Assembly (NCBI RefSeq): GCF_029873635.1
Contig: NC_080421.1
Span: 41,211,120 to 41,275,119, forward strand
Reading direction: 5' to 3'
Length of the DNA: 64,000 bases
Source of the DNA: Malania oleifera
Taxonomy: Eukaryota; Streptophyta; Magnoliopsida; Santalales; Ximeniaceae
Below, one piece after another: positions 25,501 through 32,599 of the stretch. The notes under the pieces were generated by a model. That model worked only from the letters and a program-made list of their open reading frames with translations. It had not been told where the DNA came from and did no database searches. Each line of letters begins with the position of its first letter. The first letter of the stretch is position 1. The position numbers and the translations under genes are program-made.

Positions 25501-28500
25501 CCAACCAAGGTAACAAATCAGAGCCTCGGAAAAAATTTGTTGCCATGGATTGCTGGGGACCATGTGAAGATGTGGGATATGATTCTTCCTTATGCTGAAT
25601 TTTCCTACAACCATCAGTAAATTGGACCATCAAGAAGAACATATTTTGAAATTGTGTACAGGAAAAACTTCAAGCTATATTCTATCTTGTTCCATTGCCA
25701 CAAGAAGCCTGAGTTACCAAAGACACTGAAGCTTTTTCTGATCATTTAATGAGTACTCCGATGAGGTACATGCTGCTACTGAAGCCAGCAATGTGCTTTT
25801 TAAAGAGGATGCAGGTGCAGATAAACATCGAAGATTGTCATGATTAGTTAAAGGAGATCTACTGTTGGTGCATTTGAGGAAGAAAGGTTTCTGAAGGGGA
25901 CTCATCATAAACTAACTCTAGGAAGACTGGTCCATGCTAGACTCTTAAGAAATCAGTTCAAATGCTCATGTAGTTGATCTACCAGATGATATTCAAAACA
26001 GTCTTATATTCAATGCTGGGGATTTATTTGATTTTCATGGGTCTAATGGAGATGATGATATGATCAATGCAGAAGATCTGGTTAAGCAATTCCCCAAGAG
26101 GCCAAGAAGCAAAGAGAAGTGGTTGAAGATGGGCTTGACATTAAGAAGTATGTTCATGACGAGGAAATCCATATCAAATATCTCTTAGCAAGTGGTTGGG
26201 TAAACCTCCTACAGAAAGATGTTGGATATCCAGAGAAGAGTTTAAAAAAATTGATCCTGCCATTATGATCAGTATATCTATGGTCTTAAATTTCCTACAA
26301 ATTGTCGAAATTTCCATCAAAATTTCCTATTTTCGTTGCCCTCAAAATTGAAATAGCATTCAATTTCTGTTTTACATAATATCCTTCGAAATGTCAACGA
26401 ATTATCTGAAATTTATCAAAATCTCAAAATTATTGCAAAACTTGTCGAAATTATAACTATAAAATGAAATTTCCTCAAAATTCAAATGAGAGATTTAGGA
26501 GCAAAGTGAAATTCCTCTCTTAATTTGTTTTATGTTTTATTGAAACAAAAAGATTATTACGAGGAATTTTGGAATTATATGAAAACATAAACTTACAACA
26601 AAATTTTATCTAACCATTCATGTCTAAATTATCATTATTTGTATAATAAATAATATTTAAATAATTTATGAATTTTATTTGTATTAACTGAGAATATGTT
26701 TAATGCACATTATCTTATAAATATGTTTGATACACATATTATATTACAACCTTTCCATCTCATATACAACATAGATTTATTTAACTTGTAATATATTAGT
26801 CCTAAAACTTATATTATTATGCCTATTAACCATTTTTAAAGTTTCATCAAAGAATTTCATGCTTTACTACTAATTTCCATTATTTTTTCAAATTGACATC
26901 GAAATCAAAATTTCCATCGAAATTTCCATACTTTTGGAGCTTCGAAATTTGAGTCAAAATTGAAATTTAAGACCTTGAGTATATCCTTTTCTCGTTAGAG
27001 ATGAGTTCTTTCCACCAGGAAAGGCATTGATGCAGGACCAGAAGTTTGAATTTTCTCCTTTACTGTTCATTTTACTTACAGGGTTATTTTTAGAAGCTTT
27101 TACGGCATACTTAGTTCTTTTCATTAGTTATCTTGGGCAGCTGAGGGATAAAATCTAGGTCTAGGATTTGTGTTCTAATTAGGGTTTTATGCCATATAAG
27201 GTTTCCTAATTGATGTGAGGAGTCGGATCCGTTTTTTTCTCCTTTTTGAAATAATCATCCTAGAAAGAGGTGTTCTTTCTCTTTTCCTGAAATTAGACTC
27301 CAGAAGACCAGGCCCTTGGCTGAGTATTTGATTTTATTGCTCTCTTGTTCAAATCTCTTGCCTACTCTAACCACAAAATTTTAGTTAAAGTGTGCTCGCT
27401 AATCACTCAATTCTGTGTATGGGTATGAAACTAGGTGCTTGAGAGCCTAACCACATACACACTACAAACCCCCTCAGTCCCAGCTGCAACACATGTAGGT
27501 GCAGAGCTCCATGCTACCACTTTATGAGAACTAGTTACACCATTCCAATCAGCAATTGCTTTCGAGAGAGTTGGCACCCCTGACAATAGGTAAGCGCGAA
27601 ATTAGGTCAAACAAAATAGAGCTGAACTCACTTCCAAATGTAGTGAAAGATTTGTTAAGGAGGTGTTTTTTCACTTCTGGGCTTCAATATAAAGATTTTC
27701 CTGCTCCTACATACAACCCATAAGTGTAATAAAGGAAAATAACTGCAGCACAATAGGATATGAAAGAATATTCTATCTAGTAGATAGCATGCATGGTCAC
27801 AATCATAAAGTTTAACATTCATTCTTTGCATTAATAAGAACTCCTTATTTTACTAGTTTGGAACACAGCTAATCAGATACCCCCAAACCATTTTCACATG
27901 ACAATTTTCTGAACTTGAAAAGTCAACTCAAATTCCAGGACAACTCCCAAAATGCTTCCAGCTATGCTGGTACCAGTTTGTGCTTTGCATTTGTAAGAAC
28001 TCCTTATTTTACTAGTTTAGAACATAACTAATTAGACGCACTCAAACCTTTCACATGACAATTTTCTGAACTGGAAAAGTCAACTCGAATTCCATGCCAG
28101 CACAAAATGCTTTCAGCTATGTTGTTATCAATTTCAGGGGGGAAAAAAAAAAAAAAAAAACCTTCCTATAAAATATAAATGATTTCTTGTAGAGGTTGTT
28201 TGGATAGTGAGATTTCCCATCACACATGAATCTATCAACATAAGCATGACATATTACAAGATTCCAATCAAACAAGCACATCCAAATAATTTCGCACCAG
28301 TTTAAACTAAGTAGACCAATAAAAGATAGACCCAGCATCCGCAGTAACTTTGCCATCATATTCAAAAACACCCACACATTTGCATGTCATCATTCCACTT
28401 GTACAAATTACAAAAACAGAATATAACATCTCCTAACCATAAAAATCTACTTCACAAGAATCACAACTGAACATATACTCGTGCTGTAGAAAGGTTTCCT

Positions 28501-28580
28501 ACACATTGTTTATGAAAGAGGGTAAAAGGGTCTAATTCTGCCATCTCAAATACTACTGATACGAAACTGTAGTGTGTTTG

Positions 28581-28632
<52 letters not shown>

Positions 28633-29935
28633 GAATCTAAGGAAAAATGAGATAATAGTAACAAACCTGCTAACATCCTCAGTCTTCTTTCCCGCAATTT
28701 TTCCTTTGGGAGCTGCTGACAACTGGCAAAAGTCCCAGTAAAACTCAAATCAACTCAAATATTTTTTTAAAAATAATTTTTAGAGCACTAAAAATTAGTT
28801 GACAACAATTAGAAAAAACAGTCCATATAAGATCAAAACACCAACCTGGGAAGCAACATCAACACCAATTTCATCTAGCACCTGCCAAAGACATTACAAT
28901 TTGAGGATAAGATGATAAATATTTTCAAAGACAATATATTTAAATAATCTAACCCTTTTTAACCAGAAAAAATTCAATAAGTTCCTTATTTTGAAGCCCA
29001 AATTATGCAGATCTAAACAATTGATGGGAATACCCAACAGTATTCTCTCTTGCCCCCTCTACTCTTATATTTTAGAAAGTAAGAATTTATTTAAAAACTA
29101 GAATCCTCAAGTCTTAGAGCCTTTCCACCAAATACTAGGTGACAATCCAACATATATATTAACAACTTTCTGACATTAGTTACGCTGCCTTCTTCATGAT
29201 TGGGGAGGTCTGAGCTCCAGACCCGTCATAAAACTGCTATGAGGCAATCTAATTCATATCATAATTTACCCAAGAAAAAAAAAGGGCATCGGCAATTAGA
29301 AAGCCCCACCTGATTTGTCAGCTCATCAGTTTCCTCTTCAGCCTCGTCATTATCCAAGGAATCATCAATAGCATCAGACATCATCTCAGTCTGCATAGGT
29401 GAGTGCTAGACTATTATTCCCAAATTCTTTTCATTTATAATATTTTGGAAATAAATGAACTATCTTACAGTCATATCCATTTGTGCCGATTGCTTCTGGA
29501 ATTCTTGTATCACCTTTGCCTGCTTAGCAGGAGCCATTTGCTACAAACGAAACAAACTGATTACAAAAGAACTAGGACAAATAACCATAAACAAACTACA
29601 ATTATATATTTTGCATTAACCATTAGATGTTCAAATGGAAAAAAAAAAAAAAAAATTATACACTTCATCCATCATGATGGGGCTTAAAGAGAAGAAGTGC
29701 TTGAAATGATAGTTCAATCTTATAATAAAAATATAGAGGAGCTCACTACATATTTTAATATGTCATCTTACTGTCTAACCTTATTCATAGCTGACATTGC
29801 CTTAGTGGCCCCTTTCAAGCCAACAGCAACTGAAGAGTGTGCAGACAGTGCCTGCAAAAGTACAAAGTACTCCTAAAGCCTAAACACACAATGAAAAGTG
29901 AAAACACAACCTATAAAGCATGCTATTGAAAATTT

Positions 29936-29998
<63 letters not shown>

Positions 29999-32599
29999 AA
30001 GGGAGAGAGAACACACCTGCGTGTGAGTCGCTATACCTCTCATTTGAGCTCGACTACCTTGTAAATTAGCTATTTGTTGTCTAAGCCTGATTAGCTGACG
30101 TGCAAGAATTTTAGTAGCTGCCTGCACAGGCAGATTGAGAGAGAGAGAGAGATGAAACATGATAGCCCAAGAAGATTCGACAAATATAACTTGAGCACTT
30201 CTGATGACAAGTTGATGCCACAAGTCACTTATTTGTGGGACTGAATTGACTGAGTAGGCAAATTAAAATTCAGAAGCTACCTCATTTCCAGTTTTAGCTG
30301 TTCTCTTTATCTCAGCAACAAGTTTCTTTTCCTGTAACATGATAACTACGTTAGATCTAACACCAAAAACTTGGAACAGAAGCATAAGTTGAAATCTCTC
30401 AACTTACTTCTAATTGCAAAGTTGCAATTTCCTTCTCTATACCTGAAGCAAGGTAACAGCCCAGCAAAATCAAAATGTGAAATTCAAATTCAGCTTTAAC
30501 ACCGCAAATATGATATGATGAGCATGCTATAAAATATAAACGGCTCAAAGATGTCAAGCACAATTATTACACCATAGAAGAAGAAGAAACTAATTTTTCA
30601 CCATGCCCAATAACATATTAAGGTGGTATTTTCAGCAAAACATAACATCTCACACCTTTGTTTAGATACATTGCCATTTGTATGCACTCCAGTTAGGAGC
30701 CAAAAATGGGTCCCACTATATGGTAGACTTCAATCATTAAAATAAGTTAGCCATGTGAGCTGCTACGATGAATATGATCACGCTCCTAAAATAAAAGATA
30801 GAAAGTTTTTTCAATGTGACTATCAAAATTACAGGAAATTTAATTATTCTGCCATGGCATATTGTTGAATGTCCTTCCCCACCCCCTCGCACGCACAGTG
30901 GCAAATAGACGAGTAATTTTTTTTTTCATCAGTGAAGCCCTTCGAAGGGGGAGTTGCTCATTTCTTATAGACATAATTTCAGAAGATTTGTCTAGAAACA
31001 AAATTATAGGTAAAATAAAAAGTTCGCCTTCTTTATAAATTAAAAACCATTTCTCTTTCATCAAAATTCAATAATTGCAGAAGGTATCGGTTTATCTTAC
31101 ATTTCATACCAAAATTTGCATTTGAAAAAAAATTAATATTGTCTCCACCATAATCAATCTGTATGCATAAACATCATAATGGAATTTCTTCAAATTAATT
31201 AGAGGTTCTATCGTAATTAAATCACCATTCTGTGTACAAGACTTCCACCTTCCCAATGAGAACTCCAAAATTGCAGCTCTAGAGACAATGTTACTTGGTA
31301 AAGGTTATTCTTTAGGCATAAGTTTATACAAACCCTCATCTATAATCCTTCAGCTTCCTTAGAGAATGAACTATGGGAATTCCCCCAACCCCCCCCCCCC
31401 CCCATCCTCCAATTCCTATTTAAGTTACATATAGCTTGGAAAAGCCCATCAAATGAAGCTGTATCAACTATCAACATCAAATGTGCCATCAGATGTCAAA
31501 CTGCAATGAATGCAAAGTCCTACAGTCAGTAACCCAATTGACAATTTTATGAAAGGTGAGCATGACTCATCAACCTTGACCTAGTTGAACACATATATCC
31601 TTTCTTAGCTTCTTCCATTGAAAAGCAAGCTCACCTCAAAGAAACATCCAATGCAATTCTAATTTTACATTTACAAATTTTTCCATTCCCTGGTATTCAA
31701 AAATTCAACTTAATGAATTGAAAGAGGCAAGAACTTGCATCACTAAGATAAAATAAAATAAGGAAGCACGACATACGCAGTTAGTAATTCCTTCAAGACA
31801 GATGATTATGGTGGTGCTAGTGATGGTGGTAGTGATAAAATAATTAATGATGAAGATAATGATAAATATAATAAAGGTCATCATTCTGTGAGAACAACAA
31901 TCTACTCGTTGTGCAGCGGTAGATGCCCTGCCCTGAGTTGGCAGGCAGAGGCCACACGGGTAGTAACACTACCATCACCATAAGGAAAAGTTATCTAAGG
32001 AACAAATGACAATTAGAATCCAACAATGATGGCTTTCAGGACCAAAATACAAATACACAGAAATACTACAATGAAGCATCATTGATGTGATGAATGAGAC
32101 CCGTCGAATCCAACAATAACCCAACAAGCACAACAATTAAACTTACTCAATTGATAAGAAACACAGCAAAAAAAATATCAACGGAGAAAGTAGCAGTCAA
32201 GTTCATCCATCAAAATTAAAATATTCTACACAAAAACAACAACAGCGAAGTTAATTTGATCGATAAGAAAAAATTTGACAAAATAGACATGATACCTCTC
32301 GTAGCATGTGACATTTCCCTCTTACTCTCACGAAGCGCCTCTGACATTAAGCATTGAACGAAGAATCAAATCAGCACAGCTATGATTGTACCAATTAAGT
32401 CATGAGGCAAATTACTAAGAATTCCTAATTAAAAATACAAAAAAATCTAAAATTGGCTTGCTATTACAAAAAATTCAACCAATTCAAAGTAAATGATAAA
32501 CTAATAATCAAACAACAGTGAACCCAATGAGTCCAAAAAAAATCAGAAACACCCGAGGCACGAACCTTTGGCGTTAGGTTTCTTAGCGAAAATATTCAT
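1508..32599 (-). CDS. VPS2.3-like: VPS2/CHMP2-type ESCRT-III subunit, 11 exons with a 27-kb last intron
   Basis: Encodes an ESCRT-III filament subunit that acts on endosomal membranes in multivesicular-body sorting and is disassembled by the VPS4 ATPase (family knowledge). Minus-strand exons: 32599-32566, 32340-32296, 30442-30408, 30331-30281, 30121-30017, 29851-29780, 29540-29469, 29390-29310, 28881-28846, 28722-28667, 1559-1508. The sum is 639 nt, 212 residues plus stop, close to the usual 210-225. Every junction is GT-AG and phases agree. The start MNIFAKKPN matches plant VPS2.2/VPS2.3 N termini. A basic core follows ([20 protein letters not shown], residues ~57-76), then an acidic linker ([10 protein letters not shown]) and the C-terminal MIM1 motif [10 protein letters not shown] (residues 201-210). 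No frameshift or internal stop was found. The choice between VPS2.2 and VPS2.3 is uncertain; membership of the VPS2/CHMP2 family is secure. Confidence 0.93.
1566..3890. other. Unassigned intron sequence
   Basis: About 2.3 kb at the acceptor end of the giant intron. It has only short random-looking reading frames and moderately AT-rich sequence. I recognise no protein motif, RNA gene or clear repeat. Confidence 0.6.
3892..4830 (+). mobile_element. RTE-type LINE, 3' part of reverse transcriptase (decayed)
   Basis: The frames read as the C-terminal half of a plant RTE-clade reverse transcriptase. Visible motifs: [12 protein letters not shown], the '[12 protein letters not shown]' block, then a frameshift into '[16 protein letters not shown]' with the FADD catalytic box lost or garbled, then KTKYMKCNF, a '[15 protein letters not shown]' block, and '[16 protein letters not shown]' near the end. 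It finishes in a TTG/TGTTGTT-rich tail (~4790-4815), as RTE LINEs do. The 5' part is missing. Several stops and frameshifts make it inactive. Confidence 0.8.
4915..5064. repeat. 75-bp tandem duplication
   Basis: Two adjacent units, 4915-4989 and 4990-5064, each beginning ATGATCATTGCAACCATT and ending GGCATAAGGGTAGGT, with only a few mismatches. Near-identity implies a fairly recent duplication. Non-coding. Confidence 0.9.
5180..5700 (-). mobile_element. L1-type LINE, 3' zinc-binding domain fragment
   Basis: Minus-strand frame at 5648-5439 and just upstream reads as the zf-RVT region that follows plant L1 reverse transcriptases: '[33 protein letters not shown]' with part of its Cys/His pattern kept, then a typical 'KFWGFDRS' segment. 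It is immediately downstream (minus sense) of the poly(A) end of another L1 copy, so that copy probably inserted into this one. Only the 3' tail is recognised. Confidence 0.65.
5700..7930 (-). mobile_element. L1-type LINE, 5'-truncated and inactive
   Basis: Minus-strand L1 reverse transcriptase pieces in order from high to low coordinates: the [12 protein letters not shown] and '[11 protein letters not shown]' blocks (~7810-7660); '[16 protein letters not shown]' through '[17 protein letters not shown]' (7315-6902); '[24 protein letters not shown]' (6905-6720); and the zf-RVT module with [12 protein letters not shown], then NRCF..C and WTRNLWNL (~6460-6060). A poly(A) run on the minus strand marks the 3' end at about 5712-5725. 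Multiple frameshifts and stops; no endonuclease domain remains. Confidence 0.82.
7938..8109. repeat. 50-bp tandem duplication and unassigned flank
   Basis: Units at 8010-8059 and 8060-8109 begin ACATAGGATGAAGATTA and differ at only a few positions. The 70 bp to their left are unassigned. The block lies between the L1 remnant and the first recognisable gypsy sequence. Confidence 0.8.
8180..8605 (+). pseudogene. Gypsy gag-protease junction fragment
   Basis: Reads as an acidic stretch '[19 protein letters not shown]' followed by '[14 protein letters not shown]', then '[31 protein letters not shown]' and 'SRSLVQF', which is the aspartyl-protease neighbourhood of a gypsy polyprotein. The catalytic D-S/T-G is not preserved. 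It is cut at 8605 by the minus-strand copia. Confidence 0.7.
8606..8782 (-). repeat. 3' LTR of copia element A
   Basis: 177 bp. On the minus strand it begins TGCTAGCGG after the purine tract and contains TATAAATAGAGGGAGAGACC, a promoter-like core also present in copia element B. The outer end has lost its terminal CA (now TA). Confidence 0.88.
8789..13025 (-). pseudogene. Copia element A gag-pol (inactive)
   Basis: Pieces from 5' to 3' on the minus strand: gag '[21 protein letters not shown]' and onward (13025-12559); zinc knuckle [14 protein letters not shown], a CX2CX4HX4C finger (12352-11993); protease [13 protein letters not shown] (~11890); integrase '[10 protein letters not shown]' (~11430) and '[11 protein letters not shown]' (11027-10797); RT '[19 protein letters not shown]' (10265-10005) and the catalytic box as CVDD (9775-9449); RNase H '[11 protein letters not shown]', CDNQDA and '[11 protein letters not shown]' (9373-8789). 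At least seven breaks in frame; the integrase core is scrambled around 11330-11030. Confidence 0.88.
13527..13538 (-). promoter_or_regulatory. Primer-binding site, copia A
   Basis: Minus strand TGGTATCAGGGC, complementary to the 3' end of plant initiator Met-tRNA with one change from TGGTATCAGAGC. Directly abuts the LTR. Confidence 0.88.
13539..13706 (-). repeat. 5' LTR of copia element A
   Basis: 168 bp from TGTTGAGATTTTG to CCTCTAACA on the plus strand, i.e. TG...CA on both strands. Adjacent to the primer-binding site. Confidence 0.9.
13707..14726 (+). pseudogene. Gypsy protease end and reverse transcriptase fragment
   Basis: Continues the sequence cut at 8605: '[19 protein letters not shown]' (~13738-13795), then RT pieces '[13 protein letters not shown]' (~14165), '[13 protein letters not shown]' region (~14262-14305), 'PFSFSNAPS' (~14425) and '[44 protein letters not shown]' (14586-14720). 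Many stops and frameshifts. Interrupted at 14726 by copia element B; the domain resumes at 19611. Confidence 0.8.
14727..14903 (+). repeat. 5' LTR of copia element B
   Basis: 177 bp, TGTTAATGG to ACTCAACA, with TATAAATAGAGGAAGAGACC as the likely core promoter region around 14840-14860. The 3' copy has a shorter ATT run and ends CAATA instead of CAACA. Confidence 0.92.
14904..14915 (+). promoter_or_regulatory. Primer-binding site, copia B
   Basis: TGGTATCAGAGC, exact complement of the plant initiator Met-tRNA 3' end, immediately after the LTR. Confidence 0.93.
14916..15985 (+). other. Copia B leader and lost gag
   Basis: About 1.1 kb where gag is expected. No gag motif or zinc knuckle was found. 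It contains a C16G6 homopolymer junction (15041-15062), a T-rich run (15180-15205) and degenerate repeats of the phrase GTTGCTTTCTTGGGG (around 15750 and 15840). Most likely diverged or rearranged leader and gag sequence. Confidence 0.6.
15987..19420 (+). pseudogene. Copia element B pol (inactive)
   Basis: Order PR, IN, RT, RH. Protease [13 protein letters not shown] (~16203-16240); integrase '[11 protein letters not shown]' (~16660), '[21 protein letters not shown]' and [10 protein letters not shown] (16634-16981), then a 117-bp duplicated stretch; RT '[33 protein letters not shown]' (17955-18215) and YVDDIVIT (from 18460) with '[21 protein letters not shown]'; RNase H '[11 protein letters not shown]', '[11 protein letters not shown]' and '[14 protein letters not shown]' (19020-19420). 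Stops and frameshifts throughout. Confidence 0.88.
17085..17310 (+). repeat. 117-bp tandem duplication in copia B integrase
   Basis: Two copies offset by 117 bp (17085-17201 and 17202-~17310), each containing ACCCTATTGTACCAAACGAA and the codons for [18 protein letters not shown]. Because 117 is 39 codons the frame is kept. A few substitutions separate the copies. Confidence 0.88.
19436..19605 (+). repeat. 3' LTR of copia element B
   Basis: 170 bp beginning TGTTAATGG right after the purine tract GAGGGGAG. Ends CAATA followed by the GTTAA duplication. Confidence 0.92.
19611..20120 (+). pseudogene. Gypsy RT end and RNase H fragment
   Basis: Resumes the domain cut at 14726. Recognisable: '[17 protein letters not shown]' (~19690-19740), 'IAFFSEKLSKPKK' region (~19785-19825), '[22 protein letters not shown]' (~19917-19980) and 'KVADAFS' (~20045). 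Broken by stops and small indels. Cut near 20120 by an L1 insertion. Confidence 0.78.
20125..24965 (+). mobile_element. L1-type LINE nested in gypsy (inactive)
   Basis: About 4.8 kb, nearly full-length. ORF1 region (~20160-21600) is poorly recognisable. The endonuclease begins at about 21651 ('[35 protein letters not shown]', with stop for the usual Trp). RT motifs: '[11 protein letters not shown]' (~22907), the block matching QHAFVAGR (~23056), 'DTIVI' after 23480, 'FVGWKRN' (~23760), '[14 protein letters not shown]' region (~24000). zf-RVT region ~24480-24720. The 3' end is a poly(A) run at 24955-24966, after which gypsy integrase sequence resumes. I saw no clear target duplication. Confidence 0.82.
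21645..24720 (+). pseudogene. L1 ORF2 (endonuclease-RT-zinc domain), broken
   Basis: Endonuclease N terminus, RT and C-terminal zf-RVT of one L1 ORF2 in a single orientation but spread over all three frames. RT signature regions can be followed from 22880 to 24480. The stretch 24202-24396 keeps '[14 protein letters not shown]' and '[17 protein letters not shown]' uninterrupted. Dozens of stops and shifts exclude activity. Confidence 0.78.
24970..26278 (+). pseudogene. Gypsy integrase and C-terminal fragment
   Basis: '[18 protein letters not shown]' (~25028-25080) is the zinc-binding N-terminal region of a gypsy integrase. Later come '[28 protein letters not shown]' (~25457-25540), matching the usual 'YHPQTDGQTEVVNRSLG' region, and '[13 protein letters not shown]' (~25570-25610). 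The end reads '[33 protein letters not shown]' (~25955-26055). Several stops. Interrupted at 26278 by a MITE. Confidence 0.78.
26279..26977. mobile_element. hAT-like MITE
   Basis: 699 bp with terminal inverted repeats TATGGTCTTAAATTTC and CAAGGTCTTAAATTTC (14 of 16 match), flanked by an exact 8-bp duplication AGTATATC (26271-26278 and 26978-26985). The 8-bp duplication fits hAT transposons; there is no transposase. The interior is full of TCGAAATTTC/GAAATTTCCATC sub-repeats near both ends. It sits inside the gypsy element, so it inserted after it. Confidence 0.85.
26986..27600 (+). other. Gypsy 3' non-coding remainder
   Basis: Follows the MITE and continues the gypsy tail ('[14 protein letters not shown]' at ~27013). 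No LTR boundary or polypurine tract could be fixed. No gene seen. Confidence 0.45.
27820..28128. repeat. ~155-bp tandem duplication
   Basis: Copies at ~27820-27976 and ~27977-28128 share AAGAACTCCTTATTTTACTA, ACATGACAATTTTCTGAACT and AATGCTT(C/T)CAGCTATG blocks with moderate divergence. Lies in the giant intron close to exon 10. Confidence 0.85.
28584..28631. repeat. (GA)24 microsatellite next to the exon 10 donor
   Basis: Uninterrupted dinucleotide run, (CT)n in the gene's sense, starting 35 nt inside the giant intron. Confidence 0.95.
28667..32599 (-). CDS. VPS2.3-like: Exons 1-10 of the VPS2-type gene (residues 1-195)
   Basis: Compact part of the gene. Intron lengths 1-9 are 225, 1853, 76, 159, 165, 239, 78, 428 and 123 bp, all GT-AG. 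The ATG at 32599-32597 is the only one that gives the family N terminus. Exon 5 (35 codons) carries the most conserved basic helix, and exon 8 carries the acidic stretch. Exon 10 ends two bases into a serine codon (AG|), with donor GTTTGT. A gene finder that ignores very long introns would probably stop or misjoin here and lose the MIM1 motif. Confidence 0.93.
29937..29998. repeat. Compound (GT)18(GA)13 microsatellite in intron 5
   Basis: A GT run directly followed by a GA run inside the 165-bp intron 5. In the gene's sense the CT part begins about 20 nt after the donor and the CA part follows, together filling over a third of the intron. Confidence 0.93.
30443..32295 (-). other. Intron 2 of the VPS2-type gene
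   Basis: 1,853 bp, the only other long intron. It contains a C14-15 run near 31388-31402, a GATGAT/ATAAT-rich stretch (31800-31880) and no recognised element or gene. Confidence 0.85.

Larger units (their letters stand above)
8180..27550 (+). mobile_element. Ty3/gypsy element split by four insertions
   Basis: Fragments in one orientation and in gypsy order (PR, RT, RH, IN): protease region 8180-8605 and 13707-13840; RT 13930-14726; end of RT and RNase H 19611-20120; IN and C-terminal domain ~24970-26278; probable 3' non-coding remainder 26978-27550. Sequence resumes sensibly across each insertion, which proves nesting. Every frame is full of stops. I could not find either LTR, so the outer limits are estimates. 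Confidence 0.75.
1560..28666 (-). other. Giant transposon-filled last intron (27,107 bp)
   Basis: Donor GTTTGT at 28666-28661, acceptor CTGCAG ending at 1560. It holds RTE and L1 LINE remnants, a gypsy element split by two copia elements, an L1 and a MITE, and several tandem duplications. No other intact gene was seen inside. For comparison the other nine introns total about 3.3 kb. Confidence 0.85.

Noticed and set aside
28461-28748. 95-residue minus-strand frame over exon 10
   Set aside because: It runs in a different frame from the VPS2 exon; the exon's own frame gives the conserved family sequence.
29873-30223. 116-residue minus-strand frame over exon 5
   Set aside because: It contains exon 5 in the right frame but extends through splice sites into the microsatellite; only 30121-30017 is exon.
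31900-31990. tRNA- or SINE-like stretch (GCAGCGGTAGATGCC...) in intron 2
   Set aside because: Some box A-like wording but no convincing box B, acceptor stem or poly(A)-type end.
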